Of a DNA stretch of 12,613 bases, positions 6,348 through 12,613 are shown one piece after another. The stretch comes from an uncultured Ruminococcus sp. (GTDB lineage: Bacteria; Bacillota; Clostridia; Oscillospirales; Acutalibacteraceae). Location of the stretch: the NCBI GenBank assembly GCA_902773155.1, contig CACYDK010000060.1:1-12613 (forward strand), in the 5' to 3' direction. Position numbers and translations under genes: made by a program. The notes beneath the pieces are model-generated. The model was given only the letters and a program-made list of their open reading frames with translations. It made no database searches and was not told where the DNA came from. Position 1 is the stretch's first letter. Each line of letters starts with the position of its first letter.

Positions 6348-9300
6348 TCAATACTCTTTTCCGCTTTCCGAAGGAACCGGGGTATCTGCGGTCTGGCCTG
6401 AGCCTCCGTCGTTAAATATCATCATATCGTAGTCCGAGGGGATCAGACAGAAGTATTTACCGGAATCGTCCTTTTCCATTGCGACTCCCGGCCAAGCGGC
6501 GTTCTGCTGAACGGGATCGCTGGAGCCCTTCCAGAGGTAGATGTGGGGAGTTCCCCAACCCTGATTGTTCGCGAAGTACACAAGCGTTCCGGCGGGAGTC
6601 TCGGGCTCTGTAGGCGCGTCTGTGGGAGGCTCTGTGGGCGCAGCCGTGGGAGCTTCCGTTGGCGCAGGGGTAGCCGGAGGATCTGTTACCGGCGTCTGGG
6701 TCGGAGCGACAACAGGAGCGGTAGCCGTCTCAGGATAGTAGTCGGCAAGGGTCGAGCAGTTTCTGCTTCTCGAGTAAACCTTGGCAATATAGCACTGGAT
6801 CGCCGTAACGTCGTTGATATTGACCTTACCGTTTCCGTCGACGTCGGCCGCGACTCGCTGCTTGGCGGTAAGGGTCGACATCTGAGCGATATGGCGCTGG
6901 ATAAGTGTTACGTCGATTATGTTGATCTTGTTGTTCAGGTCGGTATCGCCGAGAAGAACTATTTCACCTTCTCCCGTATTCTGCGGCTGAGTGGGCTTAT
7001 TGCCGTCATTATCGGCCGAAGGATCGGTCGCCGGGGAAGCGGTTGCGGGAGGAGCGGTTGTTGGCGGAGCTGTCGGCTCTTCCATAGTCGACCACGAGGT
7101 ACCGTTGAACAGGTTGCCCTCGATCGTGAGATCGCCTGTCTTTGCGCCGCCGCCGTCGCTGAAAATACATTTGTCGTATTCCCTGGGAACAGTTACCTTA
7201 TAAATGTTATCCTTAAACTTCGCCATATTATCTCCCGGCCAGGCGATGTCGCCGGAGTCTGTGGAGCTTCTCCAGCCGTAGAAGGTCGGGTTAGCAAAAT
7301 TTGACGAGGTGTTGTCGAAGTAAATATTCTTATATTTTGTCGGGTCCTCCGTCGCGGAGGGGTCGGCTTTTTCGCCGTTGTAGGGAGTCCACGAGTTACC
7401 GGAGGAGAATAGCATATTCGTCTCTTTGATCTCGAGTCCCTTTTCGCCTTCGCCGGGATAACGTCCGTTGCTTCCCGAGAAGATTACATAGCCGTTCTCG
7501 AGTCCGTCGGGAACATCGAGGGAGTAGAGTCCGGTCGAAGCGTCGAGCGACATTGCCTCGCCCGGCCAAGCGCCGTTGGACTTGACCTCGGAGCCGGTGT
7601 CGTCATAGATATAGGCCTTTGGAGAGCCCCATTTTAACTTGGTGTCATCAAAATAAAGAGTTGTGACGGCGTTGGGATCTTTCTTTTTATACTCATAGGG
7701 CTTTGTGGCGGTTTCCTCCGCGTTCGTAGCGGTCATAATTACCTTGAACACGGTGCCGACCTCGATCCCTGCGCCGACCTTGAATTTGTCGCCGTTAACG
7801 ACCTTGAACTGCTCGCCGCCGTTAACGCTGACCATAGCGTAGTCTGCTCCGCGAAGCGAAACCGTGAGCTCCATTTCATCGTAGAAGCTGTAGCTTCCCT
7901 TGAGGCTCATATGGATCGTCGGCTGAGGTCCCTCGATGAGGATCGTGCCCTGAGCGCCTGAGTTGAAGGTTGCCTTTCCGTTTTCGTCTACAACCGCCGT
8001 CTTGCCGTCGTAATAGTTAGTTACGGTAACGCCGGGAGACCAGATGGAGCTGACGTTTACGCTGAGTTGTGTGTTTTTGGGCGCGCCGATAACGCAGATC
8101 ACGCTGTCGGTGGTTTCGCCGTCGTCGTAGTTTCTTGAGAATACATAGCCCGTAGAGGAGCTGTACGGTGTGATAGTCTGATGCTCGCCGGCGCCGACGG
8201 ATACGTGGTTGCGCCTGAAGCTTCCGACCTTTTGCCAGTGAGCGAGAAGGTCTTGGTCAAGGCTGTTCCAGTTCATATCGGAGCGCAGCGAATGGCCGCT
8301 TCCGCCGTCGCCGTCAAAGCTCATTCCGGATACCAGCGAGCGGTTGGTCTCGTCGCCGTAGTAAATCTGAATTCCGCCCGGCATAAGCTGGAAGGCAGAG
8401 CCCTGATAATAGAGGTCGTTTCTCGCGAGGTTGGAGTCGTGAGATGAAATGTAAGAAAGGGTGTTGAAGCCCGGGTGCTCGGCGAGCTGGGATGAATAGT
8501 CCTTGTAAAGTCCGTCGATGCTTCCGACAGCCGGAACTCCGGAGCCCGAGAAGCTGAAGTTGATCATTGAGTCAAAGCCGCCGTCGGTGTAGTAACCGCC
8601 GTAGCCGAACTTATAGCCCCAGCACTCGCCGGTCATCCAGAAGTCCTCGTCCCAGTCTGCTCCGGCTTTTCCGGGATTGTTCTTTCTCCACTTTTTAAGA
8701 GCGTCCACGCAGGTGGTTTTGAGCTTTTTCCATGAGGCGAACTCAACGTGCTTCGCGGTGTCGCAACGGAAACCGTCTACGCCGTAGGTCTCGACCCATT
8801 TTCCGAGCCAGCTCGAGATGTAGCCGGTTACGGTATTAGAGGAGCCGTATTCCTTGATTTTTGCGTCGTAGGTTCCCTCTTTCTTCCACTTTTTAGCGAG
8901 GAATTCGGGAATACTTACCTTTGCGGTGGATTCCGTACGGAAGTCGGGCAGGCCGGCGAGACACATCTCGGTTTCGCTTCCGCCGCCCTCGGTATAGCCG
9001 GGAAGTCCACTGCGGATCCAGGAATTGCCCCACCAGCTACCCCATTCCGAGGAGCCGTTTTCGTAGTCGACGGTATCGTGGAGGCTGTTTACACCGCTGA
9101 GCTTGTAGATGTAGGACTCGGCGGCGCTTTTATCCTTGAATTTTCCGAATCCGAATTCCACCATATCCTTGATGGTGTTATAACCGGCGTGATTCATAAC
9201 GATATCCATGACGATTCGGATACCGTGCTTATGAGCTGTGTCTACCATTTTCTGGAAGTCGGCCTTTGTACCGAAGTTAAGGTCGGGCTCGGTATAGTCG

Positions 9301-9749
9301 AGCACATAGTAGCCGTGGTAGGAATAGTGAGCAAAATCGAGAGGCTCGCCGGGAGTTACGTAGCTGTGGATCTGCTCGTAGGGAGCGGAGATCCAGATAG
9401 CGTTTGTGCCGAGCTTATCGAAATAGCCCTCCTCGATTTTCTTGGTGATTCCGGCAAAATCTCCGCCGTGGAAGGTTCCGGGACAGCTTTCCCAGCCGGA
9501 AAGAGGCTTACCGCTCGAATCGGTCGCGCGTCCGTAGGAGTGGTCGTTCGCCGTATTTCCGTTACAGAAGCGGTCGGTGAGCAGGAAGTACACGCTTGCG
9601 TTGTCCCATGTAAAGTCATCGGCGCTTTTGACCGGATTTGTGCGGTTGTAAGAAGTCGATGATTTGCCTGAGTCAGCCGCGGTTACGCCGACTGACATAA
9701 AGGACGCCAGCAATACCGCGCAGAGCGCTAACGATAATAGCTTCTTCAT
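6348..9749 (-). CDS. Secreted dockerin-bearing alpha-amylase: GH13 (MalS-like), Ig-like, three CBM26 modules
   Basis: An extracellular starch-degrading enzyme of 1133 residues. A signal peptide (1-25, probable cut at VTA/AD) is followed by a GH13 barrel (about 50-515) resembling E. coli MalS (subfamily GH13_19): DIVMNH (182-187), nucleophile Asp330 in GFRCDTAKH, acid/base Glu375 in MTGE, and Asp438 in SSHD. A beta C-domain and an Ig-like domain (about 609-690) precede two CBM26 starch-binding modules (about 696-790 and 805-890, both with the AWPG motif). A Pro/Thr linker leads to a type I dockerin (about 930-992) with two calcium loops, Asp935/Asp937/Asn939/Asp946 and Asp969/Asp971/Asn973/Asp980. 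A second Pro/Thr linker and a third CBM26 (1054-1133) end the protein. The start is set by AAGGAG at 9757-9762. The dockerin implies docking onto a cohesin scaffoldin, as in the amylosomes of Ruminococcus bromii; no scaffoldin is in this window. Confidence 0.95.
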   Translation of the reverse strand: MKKLLSLALCAVLLASFMSVGVTAADSGKSSTSYNRTNPVKSADDFTWDNASVYFLLTDRFCNGNTANDHSYGRATDSSGKPLSGWESCPGTFHGGDFAGITKKIEEGYFDKLGTNAIWISAPYEQIHSYVTPGEPLDFAHYSYHGYYVLDYTEPDLNFGTKADFQKMVDTAHKHGIRIVMDIVMNHAGYNTIKDMVEFGFGKFKDKSAAESYIYKLSGVNSLHDTVDYENGSSEWGSWWGNSWIRSGLPGYTEGGGSETEMCLAGLPDFRTESTAKVSIPEFLAKKWKKEGTYDAKIKEYGSSNTVTGYISSWLGKWVETYGVDGFRCDTAKHVEFASWKKLKTTCVDALKKWRKNNPGKAGADWDEDFWMTGECWGYKFGYGGYYTDGGFDSMINFSFSGSGVPAVGSIDGLYKDYSSQLAEHPGFNTLSYISSHDSNLARNDLYYQGSAFQLMPGGIQIYYGDETNRSLVSGMSFDGDGGSGHSLRSDMNWNSLDQDLLAHWQKVGSFRRNHVSVGAGEHQTITPYSSSTGYVFSRNYDDGETTDSVICVIGAPKNTQLSVNVSSIWSPGVTVTNYYDGKTAVVDENGKATFNSGAQGTILIEGPQPTIHMSLKGSYSFYDEMELTVSLRGADYAMVSVNGGEQFKVVNGDKFKVGAGIEVGTVFKVIMTATNAEETATKPYEYKKKDPNAVTTLYFDDTKLKWGSPKAYIYDDTGSEVKSNGAWPGEAMSLDASTGLYSLDVPDGLENGYVIFSGSNGRYPGEGEKGLEIKETNMLFSSGNSWTPYNGEKADPSATEDPTKYKNIYFDNTSSNFANPTFYGWRSSTDSGDIAWPGDNMAKFKDNIYKVTVPREYDKCIFSDGGGAKTGDLTIEGNLFNGTSWSTMEEPTAPPTTAPPATASPATDPSADNDGNKPTQPQNTGEGEIVLLGDTDLNNKINIIDVTLIQRHIAQMSTLTAKQRVAADVDGNGKVNINDVTAIQCYIAKVYSRSRNCSTLADYYPETATAPVVAPTQTPVTDPPATPAPTEAPTAAPTEPPTDAPTEPETPAGTLVYFANNQGWGTPHIYLWKGSSDPVQQNAAWPGVAMEKDDSGKYFCLIPSDYDMMIFNDGGSGQTADTPVPSESGKEY
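6591..6728 (-). repeat. Pro/Thr-rich linker repeat between dockerin and last CBM26
   Basis: Residues 1008-1053 of the amylase are an irregular repeat of units such as APTEAPT, PTEPPT and TPAPT, giving a low-complexity DNA tract rich in gtggg and ggagc. A shorter one (residues about 891-912, bases 7014-7079) precedes the dockerin. Such linkers are flexible, often glycosylated in secreted enzymes, and prone to length change by recombination. Confidence 0.8.
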
Positions 9750-9769
9750 AACATTTCTCCTTCAAAACT

Positions 9770-9792
9770 TCTAAACTTTAGATACTTGTATC
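9770..9792. promoter_or_regulatory. Two overlapping palindromes in the amylase leader, candidate operator
   Basis: TCTAAA-c-TTTAGA (9770-9782) is a perfect 13-base palindrome. Overlapping its last two bases is GATAC-tt-GTATC (9781-9792), also perfect. On the minus strand they begin a few bases after the expected transcript start and end before the ribosome site. This is a usual place for a repressor operator on a catabolic gene. The palindromes do not match the CcpA/LacI consensus, and no regulator gene is nearby. Confidence 0.5.
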
Positions 9793-9802
9793 CATATTAT
9801 TC

Positions 9803-9830
9803 ATTATAACAGAAATAACGGGATTTTCAA
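9803..9830 (-). promoter_or_regulatory. Amylase promoter with extended -10
   Basis: On the minus strand TTGAAA (9830-9825), a 16-base spacer and TATAAT (9808-9803), with TGT directly before the -10 box. Upstream of it on the same strand is an A/T-rich tract (9831-9856) that could act as an UP element. The ATG is about 53 bases downstream of the -10 box. Confidence 0.8.
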
Positions 9831-9883
9831 TATTATTTTTTAACAAAACAAAAAACTGTTGTCGCATAATCGTTACAGCGAAA

Positions 9884-9960
9884 GGCCGGTAAGAACTGTT
9901 GTACATTCTTACCGACCTAAGCAATTCTGATATTTTAGAGGCCGAACCATCTAAATATCA
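9884..9960. other. Two adjacent hairpins upstream of the amylase promoter
   Basis: GGCCGGTAAGAA (9884-9895) pairs with TTCTTACCGACC (9906-9917) with one C-A mismatch and a ten-base loop. Next to it TGATATTTTAGA (9928-9939) pairs with TCTAAATATCA (9950-9960) with a single-base bulge. Neither is followed by a clear T run. They lie in the 300-base gap between the Fn3-protein terminator and the amylase promoter; no reading frame of note is present. Possible roles are a second terminator, an upstream binding region, or a small RNA. Confidence 0.45.
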
Positions 9961-10006
9961 TATACCAAATACCTGATCGTACTATTTGCTGTAATAATCT
10001 GCAATG

Positions 10007-10034
10007 AAAAAGGAGCTACCTTGCGGTAGCTCCT
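10007..10034 (-). terminator. Intrinsic terminator of the Fn3-protein gene
   Basis: On the minus strand AGGAGCTACC and GGTAGCTCCT (10034-10025 and 10020-10011) form a perfect ten-base stem with a four-base loop, followed by TTTT (10010-10007). It starts 16 bases after the stop codon. The gene is therefore probably not read through into the amylase. Confidence 0.85.
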
Positions 10035-10050
10035 AAAGGGTTTTGTGTAA

Positions 10051-11292
10051 TTATCCTACTTCTACTTCTACGAAGAGTGTATTGTTTACAATGCTAGCGA
10101 GTCTTAACGGGTCAAAATCATTGACCTGGAAACCAAAGTCCATAGCACGGTTGTGGTCTGCAGCATACTTTGTGATGATATCATCAGCAGTTACCTTAAT
10201 AACGGCCTTGCCGCTCTTAACAGCTGTGATTACGCCATCAGCGGATACTGTAGCTACGTCTGCGCCCTCAGCAACTTCAGCCTTGAAGAGACCCTGTGCG
10301 TTGAAGAAGTCAGCAACGAACTTGCCCTCGGCGTACTTCTCACCTGCAGAGAGGTAGACTGTTACGTGAGGATCGTTGTTCTTGTCGAAGTAGTAACGGT
10401 TAACGCCGTCAACTCTCTTCGGTACGAAAGCTGTACCTCTCTCGTCGCTATCTGCGGACTTCCAGGAATCCTTAACAGCAGTTACCTTGTAAATGAAGGC
10501 TCTGGGGTTCTTGGATGTCATAGCGTCTGTGTACTCAGTAGCAGCAACGTTGGAAGCGATCTTTACCCACTTCTCGTTGTCAGCGCTCAGACGATATACG
10601 TTGTAAGCTGTAGCGCTCTCGGAAGCGTTCCATGTAAGGTTGATAGCATCCTTAGCTTCGCTCTCTAAAGCTACTAAGTTCTTCGGTCTCTGAAGGAAGA
10701 TTGTGCTTCTCTTACCGGACTTAACAGATACAGCCTTTGTAGCCTTGTTGTAAGAAACGAGCTTGTAGCTGTACTTTGTAGCGGAAGTTACATCCTTGTC
10801 GATGTAGCTTGTCTTAGCGGTAGTAGCGATCTTCTTGTAAGAGCCGGAACCGGACTTCTTATAGATCTGATAGCTTGTAGCGCCCTTCTTCTTAGTCCAG
10901 GTAATCTTTACAGAGTTCTTCTGGTTTACAACTGTTCTGATTGTGGGAGCATTCATTCTCATAACCTTAACAGCTGTAGAAGCCTTGGAAGCCTTCTTAC
11001 CCTTATAAGCCTTTACAGTAAAGGTATACTTTTTACCGGCATAAACGCCATGATACTTGAAAGAAGTCTTCTTTGTAGTCTTAACTGCCTTCTTACCAAC
11101 ATATACCTTATACTTTGTAGCGCCTGCTACCTTCTTCCAGGAAACCGCAATAGTCTTCTGGGAGTTTTTAGCTGTTACCTTAGTCGGCTTCTTTACGGAA
11201 GCAGCAGAAGCAGAAATCGCACCTACGGCAAGAGTAGAGCCAACCATCAGTGTAGCTAAAGCTGTGCTGATAATTCTCTTAGAAATTTTCAT
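10051..11292 (-). CDS. Secreted lysine-rich protein with three fibronectin type III-like domains and a C-terminal Ig-like domain
   Basis: The 413-residue product has a signal peptide (1-31, probable cut in SASA/AS). Three Fn3-like repeats follow, each with a SW/TW-KK-GATxYxVY-type core: about 34-111, 112-200 and 201-292. The end (about 293-413) contains a Big_2-like motif, VATVSADGVITAVKSGKAVIKVT in idea, at about 346-368. No LPXTG signal, dockerin or catalytic motif is seen, so it is a structural, adhesive or wall-associated protein of unknown role. The first Fn3 domain has many lysines and no acidic residue, while the last domain is acidic. Codons favour GCT/GCA, GTT/GTA and ACT, unlike the GCC/CTC-rich neighbours, suggesting very high expression or a different origin. 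The ATG at 11292 follows AAGGAGG (11299-11305); an upstream in-frame ATG at 11328 is rejected. It has its own promoter and terminator. Confidence 0.85.
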   Translation of the reverse strand: MKISKRIISTALATLMVGSTLAVGAISASAASVKKPTKVTAKNSQKTIAVSWKKVAGATKYKVYVGKKAVKTTKKTSFKYHGVYAGKKYTFTVKAYKGKKASKASTAVKVMRMNAPTIRTVVNQKNSVKITWTKKKGATSYQIYKKSGSGSYKKIATTAKTSYIDKDVTSATKYSYKLVSYNKATKAVSVKSGKRSTIFLQRPKNLVALESEAKDAINLTWNASESATAYNVYRLSADNEKWVKIASNVAATEYTDAMTSKNPRAFIYKVTAVKDSWKSADSDERGTAFVPKRVDGVNRYYFDKNNDPHVTVYLSAGEKYAEGKFVADFFNAQGLFKAEVAEGADVATVSADGVITAVKSGKAVIKVTADDIITKYAADHNRAMDFGFQVNDFDPLRLASIVNNTLFVEVEVG

Positions 11293-11333
11293 ACTTGTCC
11301 TCCTTGGATAATTGATAATTACACACAACAGTA

Positions 11334-11339
11334 ATTATA
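11334..11339 (-). promoter_or_regulatory. Promoter -10 box of the Fn3-protein gene
   Basis: On the minus strand TATAAT (11339-11334) is preceded by TGG, an extended -10 arrangement. No good -35 box is found 16-18 bases upstream (the best fit is AGTAAA), which extended -10 promoters can tolerate. The ATG is about 40 bases downstream. Confidence 0.6.
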
Positions 11340-11366
11340 CCACATGGGTATTTATTTTACTACTGG

Positions 11367-11407
11367 CATTTTGCACAATAATGTCGAAAAATCGACTATG
11401 CAAAATG
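11367..11407. terminator. Imperfect double-stem inverted repeat after the membrane-protein gene
   Basis: CATTTTGCA (11367-11375) and TGCAAAATG (11399-11407) are perfect nine-base arms. Inside them GTCGA-AAAA-TCGAC (11383-11396) forms a second perfect stem; the connecting strands are unequal (seven and two bases). It lies 17 bases after the stop of the 12272-11424 gene and upstream of the Fn3 promoter. It may terminate the sortase operon, but lacks a T run, so a regulatory site is also possible. Confidence 0.5.
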
Positions 11408-11423
11408 ACCACTAATAACAAGT

Positions 11424-12272
11424 TTAGGCCGACACCTTGCGTCGGATGACAAAGCTGAGCACGGCTGTCGCCAGAGCTATAACCGCGAGCACGCCTCCCA
11501 TAACCAGCATATCCGTAAACAAAGAGTTCAGGATTCCTGTGTAGAGGTCGTTGAGCGATTTGCTGAGAATGGCGATTTTGCCGATAAAGCCTGTCGCGAA
11601 TATTGCCGCGGGAATCGAGGCGATAAAAAGCCCCGCCGAGCAAAACGCGTAGTAAATATATCTGAGGGCTTTGTGCTTCCACTTTATCGAGAAGAATATG
11701 AACAGGAGCACCGCGAGCGAAAGCACGCCGAGCACGATCGTGGCGATAGTGAGCGCCTTGTCGAGCTTGAGGGCGGTTTTCTGGATCGCGCCCAGATAGT
11801 TTATCTTTATATTGGCGGCATAAATCTTGGCCGCCTCGTTAACAAAATAATCGACGTTCTTTTCGGAATAGTCGGTCATTTTGATGTTGTGAGCTCTTTC
11901 GTATTTGGCCAGAGCGGAGCGCAGATCCTTCTCGAAATCCGAGGTGTCTACCGAAAGCTTCTTTCCGCTGTAGAAGTCGGAAACGTAATTCTGAACATCC
12001 TTGCGAACCAGCGTCTCGTTAACAATGTCCTCAAAGAAGCTCTTGTCAAGACCGCTCGCGTCGCCGATATCCTTTAGGCCGTCGGTGATCTCGCTGCACA
12101 GATCCGCATAATAGCCCGAGCCGTTCAGGGACTCGTTAAAATATTTTGGGCTCATTACGGTTATCTTTAACAGAGCGCACATCGAACCGGCAACTATAAA
12201 TAAACTCAGCAGAAAGGCGAGAATGATGTAGAGCGCCTTTGCGGCGGCTTTGCTTTTCAGAAATTTCTTCAT
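11424..12272 (-). CDS. Four-helix membrane protein of unknown function, downstream of a sortase
   Basis: I do not recognise the family. The 282-residue product has a lysine-rich N-terminus, a first helix (about 14-36), then a hydrophilic stretch of about 135 residues (37-171, probably outside the cell by the positive-inside rule) rich in Asp, Lys and Ser, and three further helices (about 172-196, 203-228 and 252-276) ending in a RRK tail. It could pass for an uncleaved-anchor surface protein with a sensor-like outer domain. The gene starts 12 bases after the sortase stop, and the ribosome site GGCGGTGAG overlaps that stop region, so the two are surely co-transcribed. This suggests a role with the sortase at the membrane, for example as an accessory or substrate-handling factor; that is inference only. 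Confidence 0.75.
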   Translation of the reverse strand: MKKFLKSKAAAKALYIILAFLLSLFIVAGSMCALLKITVMSPKYFNESLNGSGYYADLCSEITDGLKDIGDASGLDKSFFEDIVNETLVRKDVQNYVSDFYSGKKLSVDTSDFEKDLRSALAKYERAHNIKMTDYSEKNVDYFVNEAAKIYAANIKINYLGAIQKTALKLDKALTIATIVLGVLSLAVLLFIFFSIKWKHKALRYIYYAFCSAGLFIASIPAAIFATGFIGKIAILSKSLNDLYTGILNSLFTDMLVMGGVLAVIALATAVLSFVIRRKVSA

Positions 12273-12284
12273 AGTCTCACCGCC

Positions 12285-12613
12285 TTAGTCGTAGAGCCCG
12301 ATGATCTCGGGTCCGGAAATCTTGTCGGCGTATACGAAGAATCTCTTCTCTGTGAGGCCGAGCTGGTCGAACGGATAGCAGGTATAGAGAATAAGATTTT
12401 CGCGGTCGGCCTCAAGGTCGTAGGACTTCTTGCTGTCGGCGTTGTAAATCTTGGTCTTTTTTACCTTGTACTCGTAGTTACCGTAGCTTGTGCTGATTTT
12501 AATTATGTCGCCTTTTTTAATGTACTTAAGTCCGTTAAAGAAGGTGTTGTTGTGTCCGGCAACGAGGATCGTGCGTCCGTAGCCCGGGATAAAGCTTCCG
12601 GCATATACGCCGA
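12285..12613 (-). CDS. Class D sortase, N-terminus beyond window
   Basis: A membrane-bound cysteine transpeptidase that cuts surface proteins at an LPXTG-like signal and joins them to the cell wall. Only the last 108 residues are present; the start lies outside the window. The full catalytic triad is visible: His in AGHNNTFF (codon 12554-12552), Cys in LYTCYPF (12380-12378) and Arg in EKRFFVYA (12344-12342). The GHNNTFF, KKGDIIKI and TCYPF...R spacing fits class D. The seven-residue tail past the core, IIGLYD, carries no further domain. It is followed by the four-helix membrane protein. In dockerin-based amylosomes some scaffoldins are sortase-anchored, so this enzyme could matter for display of the amylase, though no LPXTG protein is in the window. 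Confidence 0.92.
   Translation of the reverse strand, partial: GVYAGSFIPGYGRTILVAGHNNTFFNGLKYIKKGDIIKISTSYGNYEYKVKKTKIYNADSKKSYDLEADRENLILYTCYPFDQLGLTEKRFFVYADKISGPEIIGLYD

Noticed and set aside
8748..9662. 304-codon open frame opposite the amylase catalytic domain
   Set aside because: Mirror of a GC-rich coding strand; composition is dominated by Val/Gly/Ala repeats and no motif or ribosome site supports it.
11293..11328. Upstream ATG of the Fn3 gene
   Set aside because: It would put 12 residues in front of a textbook signal peptide and overlaps the ribosome site of the ATG at 11292.

Overview
The window looks like chromosome from a Gram-positive gut anaerobe of the Clostridia, most likely Ruminococcus/Oscillospiraceae and resembling the Ruminococcus bromii group. 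The reasons are consensus AGGAGG ribosome sites with Firmicutes-type TTGACA/TATAAT promoters, a transketolase split into two genes, a type III pantothenate kinase next to an ECF transporter subunit, a class D sortase, and above all a secreted alpha-amylase carrying a dockerin and starch-binding modules, the hallmark of an 'amylosome'. The species call is inference from gene content, not from a marker gene. No rRNA, tRNA, CRISPR array, insertion sequence or phage gene was seen.

Layout. Bases 1-1386 (minus strand): coaX and, downstream of it, the start of an ECF transporter S component, probably a pantothenate uptake and phosphorylation pair. Bases 1444-3350 (plus): the two halves of transketolase, overlapping by one base. 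Bases 3290-3627 hold no gene but contain a terminator, a strongly palindromic ~140-base element and a near-perfect promoter for trxA (3628-3945). A long bidirectional hairpin separates trxA from the convergent upp (minus), which is divergent from uraA (plus): a uracil uptake and salvage pair sharing a 164-base intergenic region with back-to-back promoters. A second long bidirectional hairpin separates uraA from the amylase.

Bases 6348-12613 are all minus strand and devoted to the cell surface. In transcription order they encode a class D sortase (cut by the window edge), a four-helix membrane protein directly behind it, a secreted lysine-rich Fn3/Ig-like protein with its own promoter and terminator, and a 1133-residue amylase built as signal peptide - GH13 (MalS-like) - Ig-like - CBM26 - CBM26 - dockerin - Pro/Thr linker - CBM26. 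The gene-free 300 bases upstream of the amylase contain its promoter, two overlapping palindromes at the expected transcript start, and two further hairpins.

Points most worth a second look: the glycine in CoaX at the position that normally holds the potassium-binding aspartate; the dockerin placed between CBM26 modules; the palindromic leader of the amylase; the extreme charge polarity and distinct codon use of the Fn3 protein; and the palindromic element between transketolase and trxA. I found no wholly new multi-gene system; the novelty candidates are at the level of single proteins and regulatory elements.
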